Assembly: GCF_010726645.1 (NCBI RefSeq)
Contig: NZ_AP022563.1
Coordinates: 310,001 to 374,000 of the forward strand
Source: Mycolicibacterium duvalii
Lineage (GTDB): Bacteria > Actinomycetota > Actinomycetes > Mycobacteriales > Mycobacteriaceae
DNA length: 64,000 bases
Reading direction: 5' to 3'
Position numbers and translations under genes: made by a program. Numbering within the stretch: position 1 is the first letter of the stretch; each line of letters opens with the position of its first letter. The notes beneath the pieces are model-generated. The model did no database searches. It was given only the letters and a program-made list of their open reading frames with translations, and was not told where the DNA came from. Shown in pieces: positions 52,184-61,426 of this stretch.

Positions 52184-53278
52184 TCAGGCACCTTTCGAGA
52201 CGAGGTAGCGCTCACGGTGAAGCCGTGCGCCGCCGAACAATTGCATGCCGGTGCGGGCCCGGCGCACGAACAGGTGAGCGGGGTGTTCCCAGGTGAATCC
52301 GATCCCGCCGTGCATCTGGACGGCGTTCATCGCGATGTTCTGGTAGGCCTCGGCGCAGGCGAAACCGGCCAATGCCGTGGCGCCGCCGGCATTCTCGCTG
52401 CCCGTTGCCTTCTCGGCGGCCGCATGCTGGGCCGCCGAGGTAGCGGACTCTACGTCGAGAAGCAGGTCGGCGGCCATGTGCTTGAGCGCTTGAAAACTGC
52501 CGATCTGCCGGCCGAACTGTACGCGTGACTTGAGGTACTCGACGGTCATGTCGAAGATCCGGCGCGCACCGCCGACCTGCTCACCGGCGGAAGCGAGCAC
52601 GGCGTAGTCCAGCGCCTCCTGCACCGCCTCCCAGCCGGCGGTGCCGAGGCGGCGTGCCGGGGTGGCGTTGAAGGTGAACGTCGCCAACCGTACGGTCGGA
52701 TCGAAAACCGTTGCCGCCGTGCGACTGAAGTTCGGGGCGTCCGGTGCGACCTCGTAGACTCCGAGACCGGATTCGCTGCGCGCGACCACCAGAATGACGT
52801 CGGCGATGTGGCCCCAGGTGACGTAGTGCGCCACGCCGGTGAGCGTGTGGTCGCCACCAGCGGTCACCTCAACGCCTTCCGGCGTCCACGTGCCCGCGCT
52901 GCCGGTGAGGGCGACGGTGCCGATGGCGGTGCCTTCGGCCAGGGCCGGCAGCAGTCGCCGCTGATCGTCCTCGGCGCCGGCCTGCTGGATCAACGAAACG
53001 GCCAGCACGGCGCTGGAGATGAACGGCGCGGGCAACAGTGCGGCGCCGGTCTCTTCGGCGACGGCCTCCACCTCCAGCGCCCCGAACCCGAGTCCGCCGT
53101 GCTCCTCGGAGACGAGCATGCCGAGCACGCCCTGCTCGGCCAGTCGGTGCCACAGGTCGCGGTCGAACCCCTCGTCGGAGGCCATGACGCGACGCACGTC
53201 ATCCTCGGTGCACTTGTCCCGCAGCAGTTCACCGACCGCCGTGCGCAACTCTGCGCGTTCGGCCACACTGATGGTCAT
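52184..53278 (-). CDS. Acyl-CoA dehydrogenase-like subunit lacking the usual catalytic Glu
   Basis: 364 residues. The family fold is clear: AEETGAALLPAPFISSAVLAV, the middle beta domain (VALTGSAGTWTPEGVEVT), VEYLKSRVQFGRQIGSFQALKHMAADLLLDVE and MHGGIGFTWEHPAHLFVRRA. At the place of the catalytic Glu in the partner (AYERS) it reads LDYAVLAS, and the C-terminal YEGT-type Glu is also absent. It therefore probably forms the non-catalytic half of a heteromer with the next gene. It is the first gene of the operon; GTG two codons earlier is another start. 195 bases to the cyclase gene contain nothing recognisable. Confidence 0.86.
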   Translation of the reverse strand: MTISVAERAELRTAVGELLRDKCTEDDVRRVMASDEGFDRDLWHRLAEQGVLGMLVSEEHGGLGFGALEVEAVAEETGAALLPAPFISSAVLAVSLIQQAGAEDDQRRLLPALAEGTAIGTVALTGSAGTWTPEGVEVTAGGDHTLTGVAHYVTWGHIADVILVVARSESGLGVYEVAPDAPNFSRTAATVFDPTVRLATFTFNATPARRLGTAGWEAVQEALDYAVLASAGEQVGGARRIFDMTVEYLKSRVQFGRQIGSFQALKHMAADLLLDVESATSAAQHAAAEKATGSENAGGATALAGFACAEAYQNIAMNAVQMHGGIGFTWEHPAHLFVRRARTGMQLFGGARLHRERYLVSKGA

Positions 53279-53473
53279 CCCCACCGCCTTCCCGGTCGCT
53301 GGATCCCATGCTCGGCCCTACGGCCCCCGGTGTACATCACGAATCTCGACACCGACGCGTTTCCGATTCCGACATGACGGCCGTCGGGTGTTTCCGCTGT
53401 GAGCATGTGCCGGTGCGCCGCTCGATGGTGCGCGGCCGGCCGTGTCGACGAGGTCGATGGCGGGCCGGCAGAT

Positions 53474-55081
53474 CTAGTCCGCCACCGGGGTGGCCAGCCG
53501 CATCGGCTCGTCGTGGCCGCGCAACGTCACGGTGTCCCCGAGTCGCCATCGGTCGCGCTCGGCTTCGACGGCCTGGTCGACGGCCTTCGCCGACGCGACC
53601 AGGCGCTGGTCTTCGTCCTTGGCGAGTTCGCACAGCCGCGCCGCTTCGTTGACCGCCTCACCGATGACCGTGTATTCGAAGCGTTCCTTGGCGCCGACGT
53701 TGCCCGCCACCACCTGTCCGGCGGCCACACCGATACCTGCCGGGCACTCCGGCACCTCGGCGCGCAGCCGACGCGCCATCGCTCGGGCCGCCGCGAGTGC
53801 CTCGGTCTCGGCGTTGTCCAACGTGACCGGTGCGCCGAACACGGCAAGGACCGCGTCGCCCTCGAACTTGTTGACCAGACCGTGATGGTTGTCGACCTCC
53901 TCGACGACGACGTCGAAGAACCGGTTGAGCAACTCGACGACCTCGACGGCCGGCCGGCTCGTGACGAGCTGGGTGGAACCGATGATGTCGACGAAGATGA
54001 CGGCCGCGTAGCGCTCCTCGCCGCCCAACTCGACCTGTTGTTTCTCGGCGGCCAGTGCGACCTCGCGGCCGACGTGGCGGCCGAACAGGTCGCGCACGCG
54101 TTCGCGCTCCCGCAAGCCGTGCACCATCGAGTTGAAACCGCGTTGCAGCTCACCGAGTTCCGTGCCGTCGAACACCACGAGGTTGCAGTCCAGATCGCCG
54201 TCCTCGACGTGTTTGAGCGCCGACCGCACCACCCGCACCGGCGTCGCGATCAACCATGACAACAGCCACATCAGGACCAGGCCGAAGATCAGCGCGACCA
54301 CCGAGATGATCACCACGGCCACGGCGAACTGTGTCGAGCTGAGGTTCTTCATCGAGAGCGTAAACAGCGCGAGCAGGAGGATGCCCAGCACCGGCACCCC
54401 CGAGCTGAGGAGCCAGACCGTCATGGTCCGGCCCATGACTCCGTGCGCCAACCGGCGGGGCGGGCGGCCCGCCTCCAGCGCCTGGGCGGCGATCGGCCGC
54501 AGCGCGAACTCGGTGATCATGTAGCACGCGGTGGCGACGACGATTCCCGGAAAGCCCACCGCGAACAGGAACCGCGGAATGAAGGCGGTGTCGTGCAGCC
54601 CGTACAACAGCGTCAGCAATGCGGTGCCGACGCCCCAGAGCAGCAACAGCATCTGCGCCACGCGGGCCGGGGCGACGAACACGTTGCGTTGATCGGTTCG
54701 GGTGGGAGGGTCCTCCTCGATCGCCCAGCGCAACTGGCCGACGATCTGCGAGGTGATCCATGACGTGCCGAGCACCAGCGCGCTCACCATGTAGGCGGGC
54801 ACCACGCCGAAGGTCAACCAGGCGGGTGCGTCGGAGAACACGCTGGGCACTGGGATGGCGACCGTGTTGAGCAGCAGCGACACCCCGATGCCCAGAACGT
54901 TGGTGAACAGCAGGAAGAACGTCAGGATGACCTGGATGCGGATGCGGCGGCGGGCCTGGCTCTCGTCCGGTCTGCCCAGTAGCCAGGAGCCGTAGTCCGG
55001 CGTCTCCAGCCGCCCGCTCTGCTGGGTCACCCGCTCCAGCACTCGACCCAACCGATGCGGCACGCTCTTGGTCGCGTTCAT
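53474..55081 (-). CDS. Membrane class III adenylyl cyclase with HAMP domain
   Basis: 535 residues. Six hydrophobic helices between about residues 48 and 280, then a HAMP domain ([64 protein letters not shown]), then the cyclase domain ([61 protein letters not shown]) with the two metal-binding Asp. It makes cAMP in response to a membrane signal. This is the type of Rv1318c/Rv1319c/Rv1320c; only one copy is present here. A TAGGCT (55091-55096, minus strand) nine bases before the ATG is a likely -10. Divergent from nucS. Confidence 0.93.
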   Translation of the reverse strand: MNATKSVPHRLGRVLERVTQQSGRLETPDYGSWLLGRPDESQARRRIRIQVILTFFLLFTNVLGIGVSLLLNTVAIPVPSVFSDAPAWLTFGVVPAYMVSALVLGTSWITSQIVGQLRWAIEEDPPTRTDQRNVFVAPARVAQMLLLLWGVGTALLTLLYGLHDTAFIPRFLFAVGFPGIVVATACYMITEFALRPIAAQALEAGRPPRRLAHGVMGRTMTVWLLSSGVPVLGILLLALFTLSMKNLSSTQFAVAVVIISVVALIFGLVLMWLLSWLIATPVRVVRSALKHVEDGDLDCNLVVFDGTELGELQRGFNSMVHGLRERERVRDLFGRHVGREVALAAEKQQVELGGEERYAAVIFVDIIGSTQLVTSRPAVEVVELLNRFFDVVVEEVDNHHGLVNKFEGDAVLAVFGAPVTLDNAETEALAAARAMARRLRAEVPECPAGIGVAAGQVVAGNVGAKERFEYTVIGEAVNEAARLCELAKDEDQRLVASAKAVDQAVEAERDRWRLGDTVTLRGHDEPMRLATPVAD

Positions 55082-55116
55082 GGTCCCGTCAGCCTAGTGA
55101 CCCCGGGTGCGGCATC

Positions 55117-55122
55117 TATGGT
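55117..55122 (+). promoter_or_regulatory. -10 element of nucS, predicts a leaderless mRNA
   Basis: TATGGT stands six bases before the GTG of nucS; no Shine-Dalgarno is possible in between. The divergent cyclase -10 lies 20 bases away, so both promoters share one short region. Confidence 0.5.
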
Positions 55123-55128
55123 GGTTCG

Positions 55129-55800
55129 GTGCGTCTCGTCATCGCCCAGTGCACCGTGGACTACGTCGGCCGGCTCACCGCACACCTGCCGTCGGCGCGA
55201 CGCCTGTTGTTGTTCAAGGCGGACGGATCGGTCAGCGTGCACGCCGACGACCGCGCCTACAAACCCCTGAACTGGATGAGCCCCCCCTGTTGGGTCACCG
55301 AGGACCTCACCGCGGACACGACGCTGTGGGTGGTGCAGAACAAGGCGGGCGAGCAGTTGCGCATCACCGTCGAGGACATCGAGCATGACTCCAGCCACGA
55401 GCTCGGAGTGGACCCGGGTCTGGTCAAGGACGGCGTCGAGGCTCACCTGCAGGCGTTGCTGGCCGAACACGTCGAGCTGCTCGGCGCCGGCTACACGCTG
55501 GTGCGGCGCGAGTACATGACCCCCATCGGCCCGGTGGACCTGCTCTGTCGCGACGAGCAGGGCCGGTCGGTGGCCGTGGAGATCAAACGGCGCGGTGAGA
55601 TCGACGGCGTCGAGCAGTTGACGCGCTATCTGGAGCTGCTCAACCGGGACTCGCTGCTGGCGCCGGTTGCCGGTGTCTTCGCCGCCCAGCAAATCAAGCC
55701 CCAAGCCCGCACGTTGGCGATGGATCGCGGAATACGGTGTGTCACACTGGATTACGACAAAATGCGGGGCATGGACAATGACGAGTTCCGGCTGTTCTGA
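55129..55800 (+). CDS. nucS: Mismatch-specific endonuclease NucS (EndoMS)
   Basis: 223 residues. Replaces MutS/MutL in actinobacteria: cuts both strands at mismatches such as G-T. The N-terminal DNA-binding/dimer domain ([50 protein letters not shown]) is followed by the RecB-like nuclease: [40 protein letters not shown], with catalytic Asp, Glu and Lys (D..ExK). The C-terminal [10 protein letters not shown] resembles the beta-clamp binding tail known in this family. The GTG start is set by the promoter. The stop overlaps the next gene (TGATGG). Confidence 0.96.
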   Translation: MRLVIAQCTVDYVGRLTAHLPSARRLLLFKADGSVSVHADDRAYKPLNWMSPPCWVTEDLTADTTLWVVQNKAGEQLRITVEDIEHDSSHELGVDPGLVKDGVEAHLQALLAEHVELLGAGYTLVRREYMTPIGPVDLLCRDEQGRSVAVEIKRRGEIDGVEQLTRYLELLNRDSLLAPVAGVFAAQQIKPQARTLAMDRGIRCVTLDYDKMRGMDNDEFRLF

Positions 55801-56084
55801 TGGCCAAGCGGCGCGCCCCGCGTAAGCGTGCCGCCGCGCGCGACCCGCTGCCGGCGCCACGGCGTATCGAGGCGGGCGCCGACGGTGCGGATTACGAGGT
55901 GCGTCCCGTTTCCGCGGCCAATGCGGCCAAAACCTATCGGTGTCCGGGTTGCGATCACGAAATTCGCCCGGCGACAGCCCATATCGTCGCGTGGCCGGTG
56001 GACGGCATCGAAGACCGCCGGCACTGGCACACCTCGTGCTGGCGCAACAGGACTACGCGGGGTCCGACGCGGAAGTGGTCCTGA
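55800..56084 (+). CDS. Small zinc-ribbon-like protein coupled to nucS (Rv1322-like)
   Basis: 94 residues, basic. The N-terminus is KRRAPRKRAAARD; then YRCPGCDHEIRPATAHIVAWPVDGIEDRRHWHTSCW gives CxxC and H..C pairs that could bind one zinc. It starts on the last base of nucS, so translation is coupled. The same order occurs in M. tuberculosis (Rv1321-Rv1322). The function is unknown to me; coupling suggests a link to NucS or DNA repair, but nothing in the sequence proves it. Confidence 0.75.
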   Translation: MAKRRAPRKRAAARDPLPAPRRIEAGADGADYEVRPVSAANAAKTYRCPGCDHEIRPATAHIVAWPVDGIEDRRHWHTSCWRNRTTRGPTRKWS

Positions 56085-56085
56085 G

Positions 56086-56562
56086 TCAGTGAGCGTCGTC
56101 GGCGGCCGGTTCGACCAGCTCGATCAGAACGCCGCCGCCGTCCTTGGGATGAATGAAGTTGATCCGCGAGTTGGCGGTGCCGCGGCGCGGCGCGTCGTAG
56201 ATCAGGCGCACACCCTGCTCGCGCAACCGCTCGCTGATCTTGTCGATGTCGCTGACACGGTAGGCGAACTGCTGCAGCCCCGGCCCGCGCTTGTCGAGGA
56301 ACTTGGCGATGGTGGAGCTGTCGTCGATCGGAGCCATCAGCTGCACCTGGGTACTCCCGACCGGCGCCCCGCGCACCGACAGCATGGCCTCGCGGATGCC
56401 CTGGTCCTCGTTGACCTCCTCGTGCAGAACGATCATGCCCAGGTGGTCGTGGTACCACTTGATCGCCTCGTCGAGGTCGCGGACGGCGATGCCGACATGG
56501 TCGATGGCGGTCACCAGCGCAGTGGCCAGTACCGGACGGGCGTCAGTCTGCTCTGCGGTCAT
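56086..56562 (-). CDS. mce: Methylmalonyl-CoA epimerase
   Basis: 158 residues. Glyoxalase/VOC fold: TAIDHVGIAVRDLDEAIKWYHDHLGMIVLHEEVNEDQGIREAMLSVRGAPVGSTQVQLMAPID, then GPGLQQFAYRVSDIDKISERLREQGVRLIYDAPRRGTANSRINFIHPKDGGGVLIELVEP. The metal ligands His (IDHVG), Gln (TQVQLM), His/Gln (LQQFAYRV) and Glu (LIELVEP) are present. Interconverts (R)- and (S)-methylmalonyl-CoA for the B12-dependent mutase, linking to the adenosyltransferase at about 30 kb. Divergent from fadA4. Confidence 0.93.
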   Translation of the reverse strand: MTAEQTDARPVLATALVTAIDHVGIAVRDLDEAIKWYHDHLGMIVLHEEVNEDQGIREAMLSVRGAPVGSTQVQLMAPIDDSSTIAKFLDKRGPGLQQFAYRVSDIDKISERLREQGVRLIYDAPRRGTANSRINFIHPKDGGGVLIELVEPAADDAH

Positions 56563-56653
56563 ATCGTAAAGGTAACCTAACAAGATCAGTTTCGAATAGT
56601 TGGTATGCCCGTATAGCCTTTTTTGCAGTGCTCGAAACCGCTTGGAGGTAGTG

Positions 56654-57835
56654 ATGACGACGTCGGTGATCGTTGCTGGGGCCCGGACCCCCGTCGGGAA
56701 GCTGTCCGGATCGCTGAAGGATTTCTCGGGCAGTGACCTGGGCGCCGTGGCGATCGCCGGCGCGCTGGAGAAGGCGAACGTACCGGCCCGGCTGGTCGAA
56801 TACGTGATCATGGGCCAAGTGCTCACCGCCGGGGCCGGCCAGATGCCGGCTCGCCAGGCCGCGGTGGCCGCCGGAATCCCCTGGGACGTGCCCGCGCTGA
56901 CGATCAACAAGATGTGCCTGTCGGGCATCGACGCGATCGCGCTGGCCGACCAGCTGATCCGGGCCGGCGAATTCGACGTCGTCGTCGCCGGGGGACAGGA
57001 GTCGATGACCAAGGCGCCGCACATGCTGATGAACAGCCGGTCGGGCTACAAGTACGGCGACGTCACGGCGCTCGACCACCTGGCCTACGACGGCCTGCAC
57101 GACGTGTTCACCGACCAGCCGATGGGCGCCCTGACCGAGCAGCGCAACGAGGTCGACAAGTTCACCCGTGCCCAGCAGGACGAGTACGCTGCCGGCTCGC
57201 ACCAGAAGGCGGCGCGGGCATGGAAGGACGGCGTGTACGCCGACGAGGTCGTGCCGGTGCGGATCCCGCAGCGCAAGGGCGACCCGATCGAGTTCAGCGA
57301 GGACGAGGGCATCCGCGCCGACACCAGCGCCGAATCGTTGTCCGGGCTGCGGCCCGCGTTCCGCAAGGACGGCACCATCACCGCCGGGTCGGCGTCGCAG
57401 ATCTCCGACGGTGCCTGCGCGGTCGTGGTGATGAGCAAGGCCAAGGCCGAGGAGCTGGGCCTGAGCTGGTTGTGCGAGATCGGTGCGCACGGCGTGGTCG
57501 CCGGACCTGATTCGACGCTGCAGAGCCAGCCGGCCAACGCGATCAAGAAGGCCGTCGCCAAGGAAGGCATCTCCGTCGACCAGCTCGACGTGATCGAGAT
57601 CAACGAGGCGTTCGCGGCAGTGGCGCTGGCCTCGACCAGCGAGCTCGGCGTCGACCCGGAGAAGGTGAACACCAATGGCGGCGCCATCGCCATCGGCCAT
57701 CCGATCGGAATGTCCGGCGCACGGATCACCCTGCACGCGGCGCTCGAGCTGGCGCGCAAGGGCTCGGGGTACGCGGTCGCCGCGCTGTGCGGCGCCGGCG
57801 GGCAAGGTGATGCGCTGATCCTGCGGCGCCGCTGA
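56654..57835 (+). CDS. fadA4: Acetyl-CoA acetyltransferase (thiolase)
   Basis: 393 residues. Thiolase of the biosynthetic/short-chain type. The acyl-enzyme Cys is in [19 protein letters not shown] (about residue 90), [12 protein letters not shown] is typical, and the two C-terminal signatures [20 protein letters not shown] (His) and [19 protein letters not shown] (Cys) are intact. The ATG follows TTGGAGG. Condenses or splits acetoacetyl-CoA. Corresponds to Rv1323. In the 91 bases shared with mce lies a GTTTCGA/TCGAAAC repeat. Confidence 0.95.
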   Translation: MTTSVIVAGARTPVGKLSGSLKDFSGSDLGAVAIAGALEKANVPARLVEYVIMGQVLTAGAGQMPARQAAVAAGIPWDVPALTINKMCLSGIDAIALADQLIRAGEFDVVVAGGQESMTKAPHMLMNSRSGYKYGDVTALDHLAYDGLHDVFTDQPMGALTEQRNEVDKFTRAQQDEYAAGSHQKAARAWKDGVYADEVVPVRIPQRKGDPIEFSEDEGIRADTSAESLSGLRPAFRKDGTITAGSASQISDGACAVVVMSKAKAEELGLSWLCEIGAHGVVAGPDSTLQSQPANAIKKAVAKEGISVDQLDVIEINEAFAAVALASTSELGVDPEKVNTNGGAIAIGHPIGMSGARITLHAALELARKGSGYAVAALCGAGGQGDALILRRR

Positions 57836-57889
57836 GACATCAACGACACTTTGTAGTAGTCCAGGGTGGAATCGGGCAGAATGGCGGCC

Positions 57890-58276
57890 ATGACACGCGC
57901 TTTCGATGTCCACAGCCCCGCGTCCTGGTTCCGCCTGGTCGCGTTCGCCGAGGCACTCAGCTGGGTCGGGTTGCTGGCCGGCATGTACTTCAAGTACCTG
58001 GGCTCCCCGCGCACCGAGATCGGCGTGAAGATCTTCGGTCCGGCCCACGGCGCGGTCTTTGTGGCGTTTCTGGTGGCCGCCGTGTTCACCGGGCTCGCAT
58101 TGCGCTGGCGACCGGGGACGTGGTTGCTGGCGTTGGCCGGCAGCATAGTGCCGCTGGGCAGTGTGATCTTCCTCATATGGGCTGATCGCACCGGGCGCAT
58201 GGAGCCCGCGCAGGCCGAAGCGGCCGCTCCGGGCGCCGTGGTTCGGCCGCGGCGAACGGTTCCGGAAACGACGTGA
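57890..58276 (+). CDS. DUF3817 small membrane protein
   Basis: 128 residues from the chosen ATG; in-frame starts at 57881 (ATG) and 57866 (GTG) are possible. Three hydrophobic helices: FRLVAFAEALSWVGLLAGMYFKYL, VKIFGPAHGAVFVAFLVAAVFTGLAL and WLLALAGSIVPLGSVIFLIWAD. The FR.vAfaEA.sw..Ll.gM..Ky opening is characteristic of the DUF3817 family of integral membrane proteins. No function is known to me. It lies between fadA4 and the YbbN-like gene. Confidence 0.75.
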   Translation: MTRAFDVHSPASWFRLVAFAEALSWVGLLAGMYFKYLGSPRTEIGVKIFGPAHGAVFVAFLVAAVFTGLALRWRPGTWLLALAGSIVPLGSVIFLIWADRTGRMEPAQAEAAAPGAVVRPRRTVPETT

Positions 58277-58289
58277 CAAACTTGGTGGC

Positions 58290-59183
58290 GTGACTCGTCC
58301 TCGACCCCAGATCAGCCCGGCGCTGGCCGGCGCGGTAGACCTGTCCGCACTCAAGCGTCCTCCCGCAACCGGCGAGGGCCCGGCCGCCGATGCCGGCCCG
58401 GGTGGTGTGGAGATCACCGAGGCCAACCTCGAGGCCGAGGTGTTGGCCCGCTCCAACGAGATCCCCGTCGTCGTGCTGCTGTGGTCGCCGCGCAGTGACG
58501 CCAGCGTCCAGCTCGGTGAGGTGCTTTCAGGCCTGGTGGCCGCGGACGGCGGCAAGTGGTCGCTGGCCTCGGTCAACGTCGACACCACGCCCCGCGTCGC
58601 GCAGATGTTCGGTGTGCAGGCGGTGCCGACCGTGGTGGCGGTCGCCGCCGGCCAGCCGCTGTCGAGCTTCCAGGGCATGCAGCCTGCCGATCAGCTTCGC
58701 CGTTGGGTCGACTCGCTGCTCGAGGCCACCGCCGGGAAGCTCAGCGGCTCACCAGATGCCGAGACCGAACAGGTCGACCCAGCGGTGGAGCAGGCGCGCG
58801 CACACCTGGACCGGGGCGACTTCGAATCGGCCCTGACGGCGTATCAAGCCATCCTGGACGGCAACCCGAACCACGCCGAAGCCAAAGGCGCGGTGCGCCA
58901 GATCGGCTTTCTGCAGCGCGCGACCGCCCACCCGCAGAACGCGGTGGCGCTGGCTGACGCGGCCCCCGCGGACATCGACGCGGCCTTCGCCGCGGCCGAT
59001 GTCGAGATCCTGCAGCAGAACGTGGTGGCCGCGTTCGCCCGGCTCACTGCTCTGGTCAAGAGCACCAGCGGCGACGACCGGGCCACGGTGCGGGCGCGTC
59101 TGGTCGAGTTGTTCGACCTGTTCGACCCTGCCGACCCCGAGGTGATCGCGGGTCGCCGCAACCTCGCCAACGCGTTGTACTGA
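58290..59183 (+). CDS. Thioredoxin-fold/TPR co-chaperone (YbbN-like) without CxxC
   Basis: 297 residues. Residues about 50-150 are a thioredoxin fold (IPVVVLLWSPRSDASVQLGEVLSGLVAADGGKWSLASVNVDTTPRVAQMFGVQAVPTVVAV). The active-site CxxC is replaced by SPRSDAS, so it cannot do disulphide exchange. The C-terminal half has TPR-like helices (ARAHLDRGDFESALTAYQAILDGNPNHAEAKGAVRQI). This matches the YbbN/CnoX family of holdase co-chaperones and Rv1324. The GTG lies 13 bases after the DUF3817 stop, so cotranscription is likely. Confidence 0.88.
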   Translation: MTRPRPQISPALAGAVDLSALKRPPATGEGPAADAGPGGVEITEANLEAEVLARSNEIPVVVLLWSPRSDASVQLGEVLSGLVAADGGKWSLASVNVDTTPRVAQMFGVQAVPTVVAVAAGQPLSSFQGMQPADQLRRWVDSLLEATAGKLSGSPDAETEQVDPAVEQARAHLDRGDFESALTAYQAILDGNPNHAEAKGAVRQIGFLQRATAHPQNAVALADAAPADIDAAFAAADVEILQQNVVAAFARLTALVKSTSGDDRATVRARLVELFDLFDPADPEVIAGRRNLANALY

Positions 59184-59204
59184 CCCGCCGCTCGCGCAGA
59201 CGAC

Positions 59205-61424
59205 CTACGGGCGCTCGGGCTCGAACCACACCGCAGACAGCGGTGGCAGCACCATCACCGCCGACGCCGGCCGGCCGTGCCACGGCTCCTCGGTGGCCTC
59301 GACCGCGCCGTAGTTGCCCACGCCCGCGCCGTGATAGACGTCGGAGTCGGTGTTGAGCACCTCCCGCCACACCCCGGCGTGCGGCAGGCCGAGCCGGTAG
59401 CGGGTGTGCTCGGAACCAGAGAAGTTGAAGACGCACGCCATCGTCGAGCCGTCGTCGCCGAACCGCAGGAAGCTGAGCACGTTGTTGGCCGAGTCGTTGG
59501 CGTCGATCCACGAGTAGCCCTCGGGCTGGGTGTCGCGCGACCACAGGGCGCGCCTGCTGCGGTAGATGTCATTGGCGTCGGTGAGCATCCGCAGGATGCC
59601 GTCGGAGAAGCCCTGTTCGTCGAGCTGGAACCAGTCGACGCCGCGCTCTTCGGACCACTCGGCACGCTGGCCGAACTCCTGACCCATGAACAGCAGCTGC
59701 TTGCCCGGGTGCGCCCACTGGTAGGCGAGCAGGCTGCGGATGCCCGCTGCCTTCATGTGGTCGCTTCCCGGCATCCGGTCCCACAGCGTGCCCTTCCCGT
59801 GCACCACCTCGTCGTGGCTGATCGGCAGCACGAAGTTCTCGCTGAACGCGTAGATCATCGAGAAGGTGATCTCGTGGTGGTGGTAGCTGCGGTGGATGGG
59901 GTCACGCTTGATGAACTCGAGCGTGTCGTTCATCCACCCCATGTTCCACTTCATCGAGAAACCGAGACCGCCGAGGTTGGTCGGCCGGGTCACGCCCGGC
60001 CACGAGGTGGACTCCTCGGCGATGGTGACGACGCCGGGCGTCGCCTTGTGCACAGTGGCGTTCATCTCCTGCAGGAACTGCACCGCCTCGAGATTCTCGC
60101 GTCCGCCATGGACGTTGGGCGTCCAGCCGCCCTCGGGCCGCGAATAATCCAGGTACAGCATGGACGCCACCGCGTCGACGCGGAGCCCGTCGATGTGGTA
60201 CTCCTGCAGCCAATACAGCGCATTGGCCACCAGAAAATTGCGTACCTCGGCGCGCCCGAAGTCGAAAACGTAGGTACCCCAGTCCAACTGCTCGCCGCGG
60301 CGGGGATCGCCGTGCTCGTACAGCGCGGTGCCGTCGAACCGCCCCAGCGCCCAGGCGTCCTTCGGAAAATGTGCGGGCACCCAGTCGACGATGACGCCGA
60401 TGCCGGCCCGGTGCAGGGTGTCGACGAGGTGGCGGAACTCGTCGGGGTTGCCGAACCGTGATGACGGCGCGTAGTACGACGTGACCTGGTAGCCCCAGGA
60501 GCCGCCGAACGGGTGCTCGGCGACGGGCAACAGCTCCACGTGTGTGAAGCCGTGCTGCACAACGTAATCGGTGAGCTGCTCGGCCAGGTCGGCGTAGCTC
60601 AGACCGGGGCGCCAGGAGCCTAGGTGTACTTCGTAGGTGCTCATCGGCTCGAACACCGGGTTGCGCAGGGTCCGCGCCGACATCCAGTCGTCGTCGGTCC
60701 ACGAGTAATCGCTGGTGAAGACCCGCGACGCGGTCTGCGGCGGCACCTCGGTCGCGAAGGCCATCGGGTCGGCGCGGTCGGTGGTGGCGCCGTCGGCCCC
60801 GTGCACGCGGAACTTGTACAGCCCGCCCTCGGGGAAGCCGGGCCAGAACAGTTCCCACACGCCCGTCGAACCCAGCACCCGCATCTGGGCCTCGTTGCCC
60901 CAGTGGTTGAAGTCTCCGGTCACGCTGACGCCTTTGGCGTTGGGCGCCCACACCGCGAACGACACACCCGTGACCTCACCATCGGCGGTGGTGAAGCTGC
61001 GGGGGTGGGCTCCGAGCACTTCCCAGAGGCGTTCGTGACGCCCTTCGGCGAAGAGGTGCAGGTCCATCTCGCCGAGCGTCGGCAGAAACCGGTAAGCGTC
61101 GGCGACGGTGTGCACGAACGCCGCTTCCTCCTCCGAGTAACTGACTTCGAGGCGGTAGTCGATGAGTTCGGTGAACGGCACTGCCACGGCGAACAATCCG
61201 GCCTCGACGTGGGTCAGCGGGTACCGCGCGCCGCCGATGAGCGCGTTGACGCGCACCGCGTGCGGCCGGTAGGCGCGGATCACCGTGTGGTCGTCGTACT
61301 CATGGGCGCCGAGCACCGAGTGCGGGTCGTGGTGCTCGCCGGCGAGCAGACGATTGAGGTCGGCGGTGTGCGGCCGCAGGTGCGGGCTCTCGACGGTCTT
61401 GGTCACGCCGGACGCGTTGGTCAT
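59205..61424 (-). CDS. glgB: 1,4-alpha-glucan branching enzyme
   Basis: 739 residues. GH13 enzyme that puts alpha-1,6 branches on glycogen and on GlgE-made glucan. An N-terminal beta-sandwich ([23 protein letters not shown]), a second CBM48 domain ([24 protein letters not shown]), then the barrel: [30 protein letters not shown] (nucleophile Asp), [15 protein letters not shown] (acid/base Glu), [13 protein letters not shown]. The ATG is taken; a GTG two codons before overlaps the glgE stop (GTGA). Either way glgE and glgB are coupled. Confidence 0.96.
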   Translation of the reverse strand: MTNASGVTKTVESPHLRPHTADLNRLLAGEHHDPHSVLGAHEYDDHTVIRAYRPHAVRVNALIGGARYPLTHVEAGLFAVAVPFTELIDYRLEVSYSEEEAAFVHTVADAYRFLPTLGEMDLHLFAEGRHERLWEVLGAHPRSFTTADGEVTGVSFAVWAPNAKGVSVTGDFNHWGNEAQMRVLGSTGVWELFWPGFPEGGLYKFRVHGADGATTDRADPMAFATEVPPQTASRVFTSDYSWTDDDWMSARTLRNPVFEPMSTYEVHLGSWRPGLSYADLAEQLTDYVVQHGFTHVELLPVAEHPFGGSWGYQVTSYYAPSSRFGNPDEFRHLVDTLHRAGIGVIVDWVPAHFPKDAWALGRFDGTALYEHGDPRRGEQLDWGTYVFDFGRAEVRNFLVANALYWLQEYHIDGLRVDAVASMLYLDYSRPEGGWTPNVHGGRENLEAVQFLQEMNATVHKATPGVVTIAEESTSWPGVTRPTNLGGLGFSMKWNMGWMNDTLEFIKRDPIHRSYHHHEITFSMIYAFSENFVLPISHDEVVHGKGTLWDRMPGSDHMKAAGIRSLLAYQWAHPGKQLLFMGQEFGQRAEWSEERGVDWFQLDEQGFSDGILRMLTDANDIYRSRRALWSRDTQPEGYSWIDANDSANNVLSFLRFGDDGSTMACVFNFSGSEHTRYRLGLPHAGVWREVLNTDSDVYHGAGVGNYGAVEATEEPWHGRPASAVMVLPPLSAVWFEPERP

Positions 61425-61426
61425 GG

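Noticed and set aside
53279..53473. Possible small gene between the acyl-CoA dehydrogenase and cyclase genes
   Set aside because: Open frames there are short, lack ribosome binding sites and overlap neighbours.
59184..59204. Looked for a PE_PGRS gene between the YbbN-like gene and glgB, as in M. tuberculosis
   Set aside because: Only 21 bases separate the two convergent genes here.
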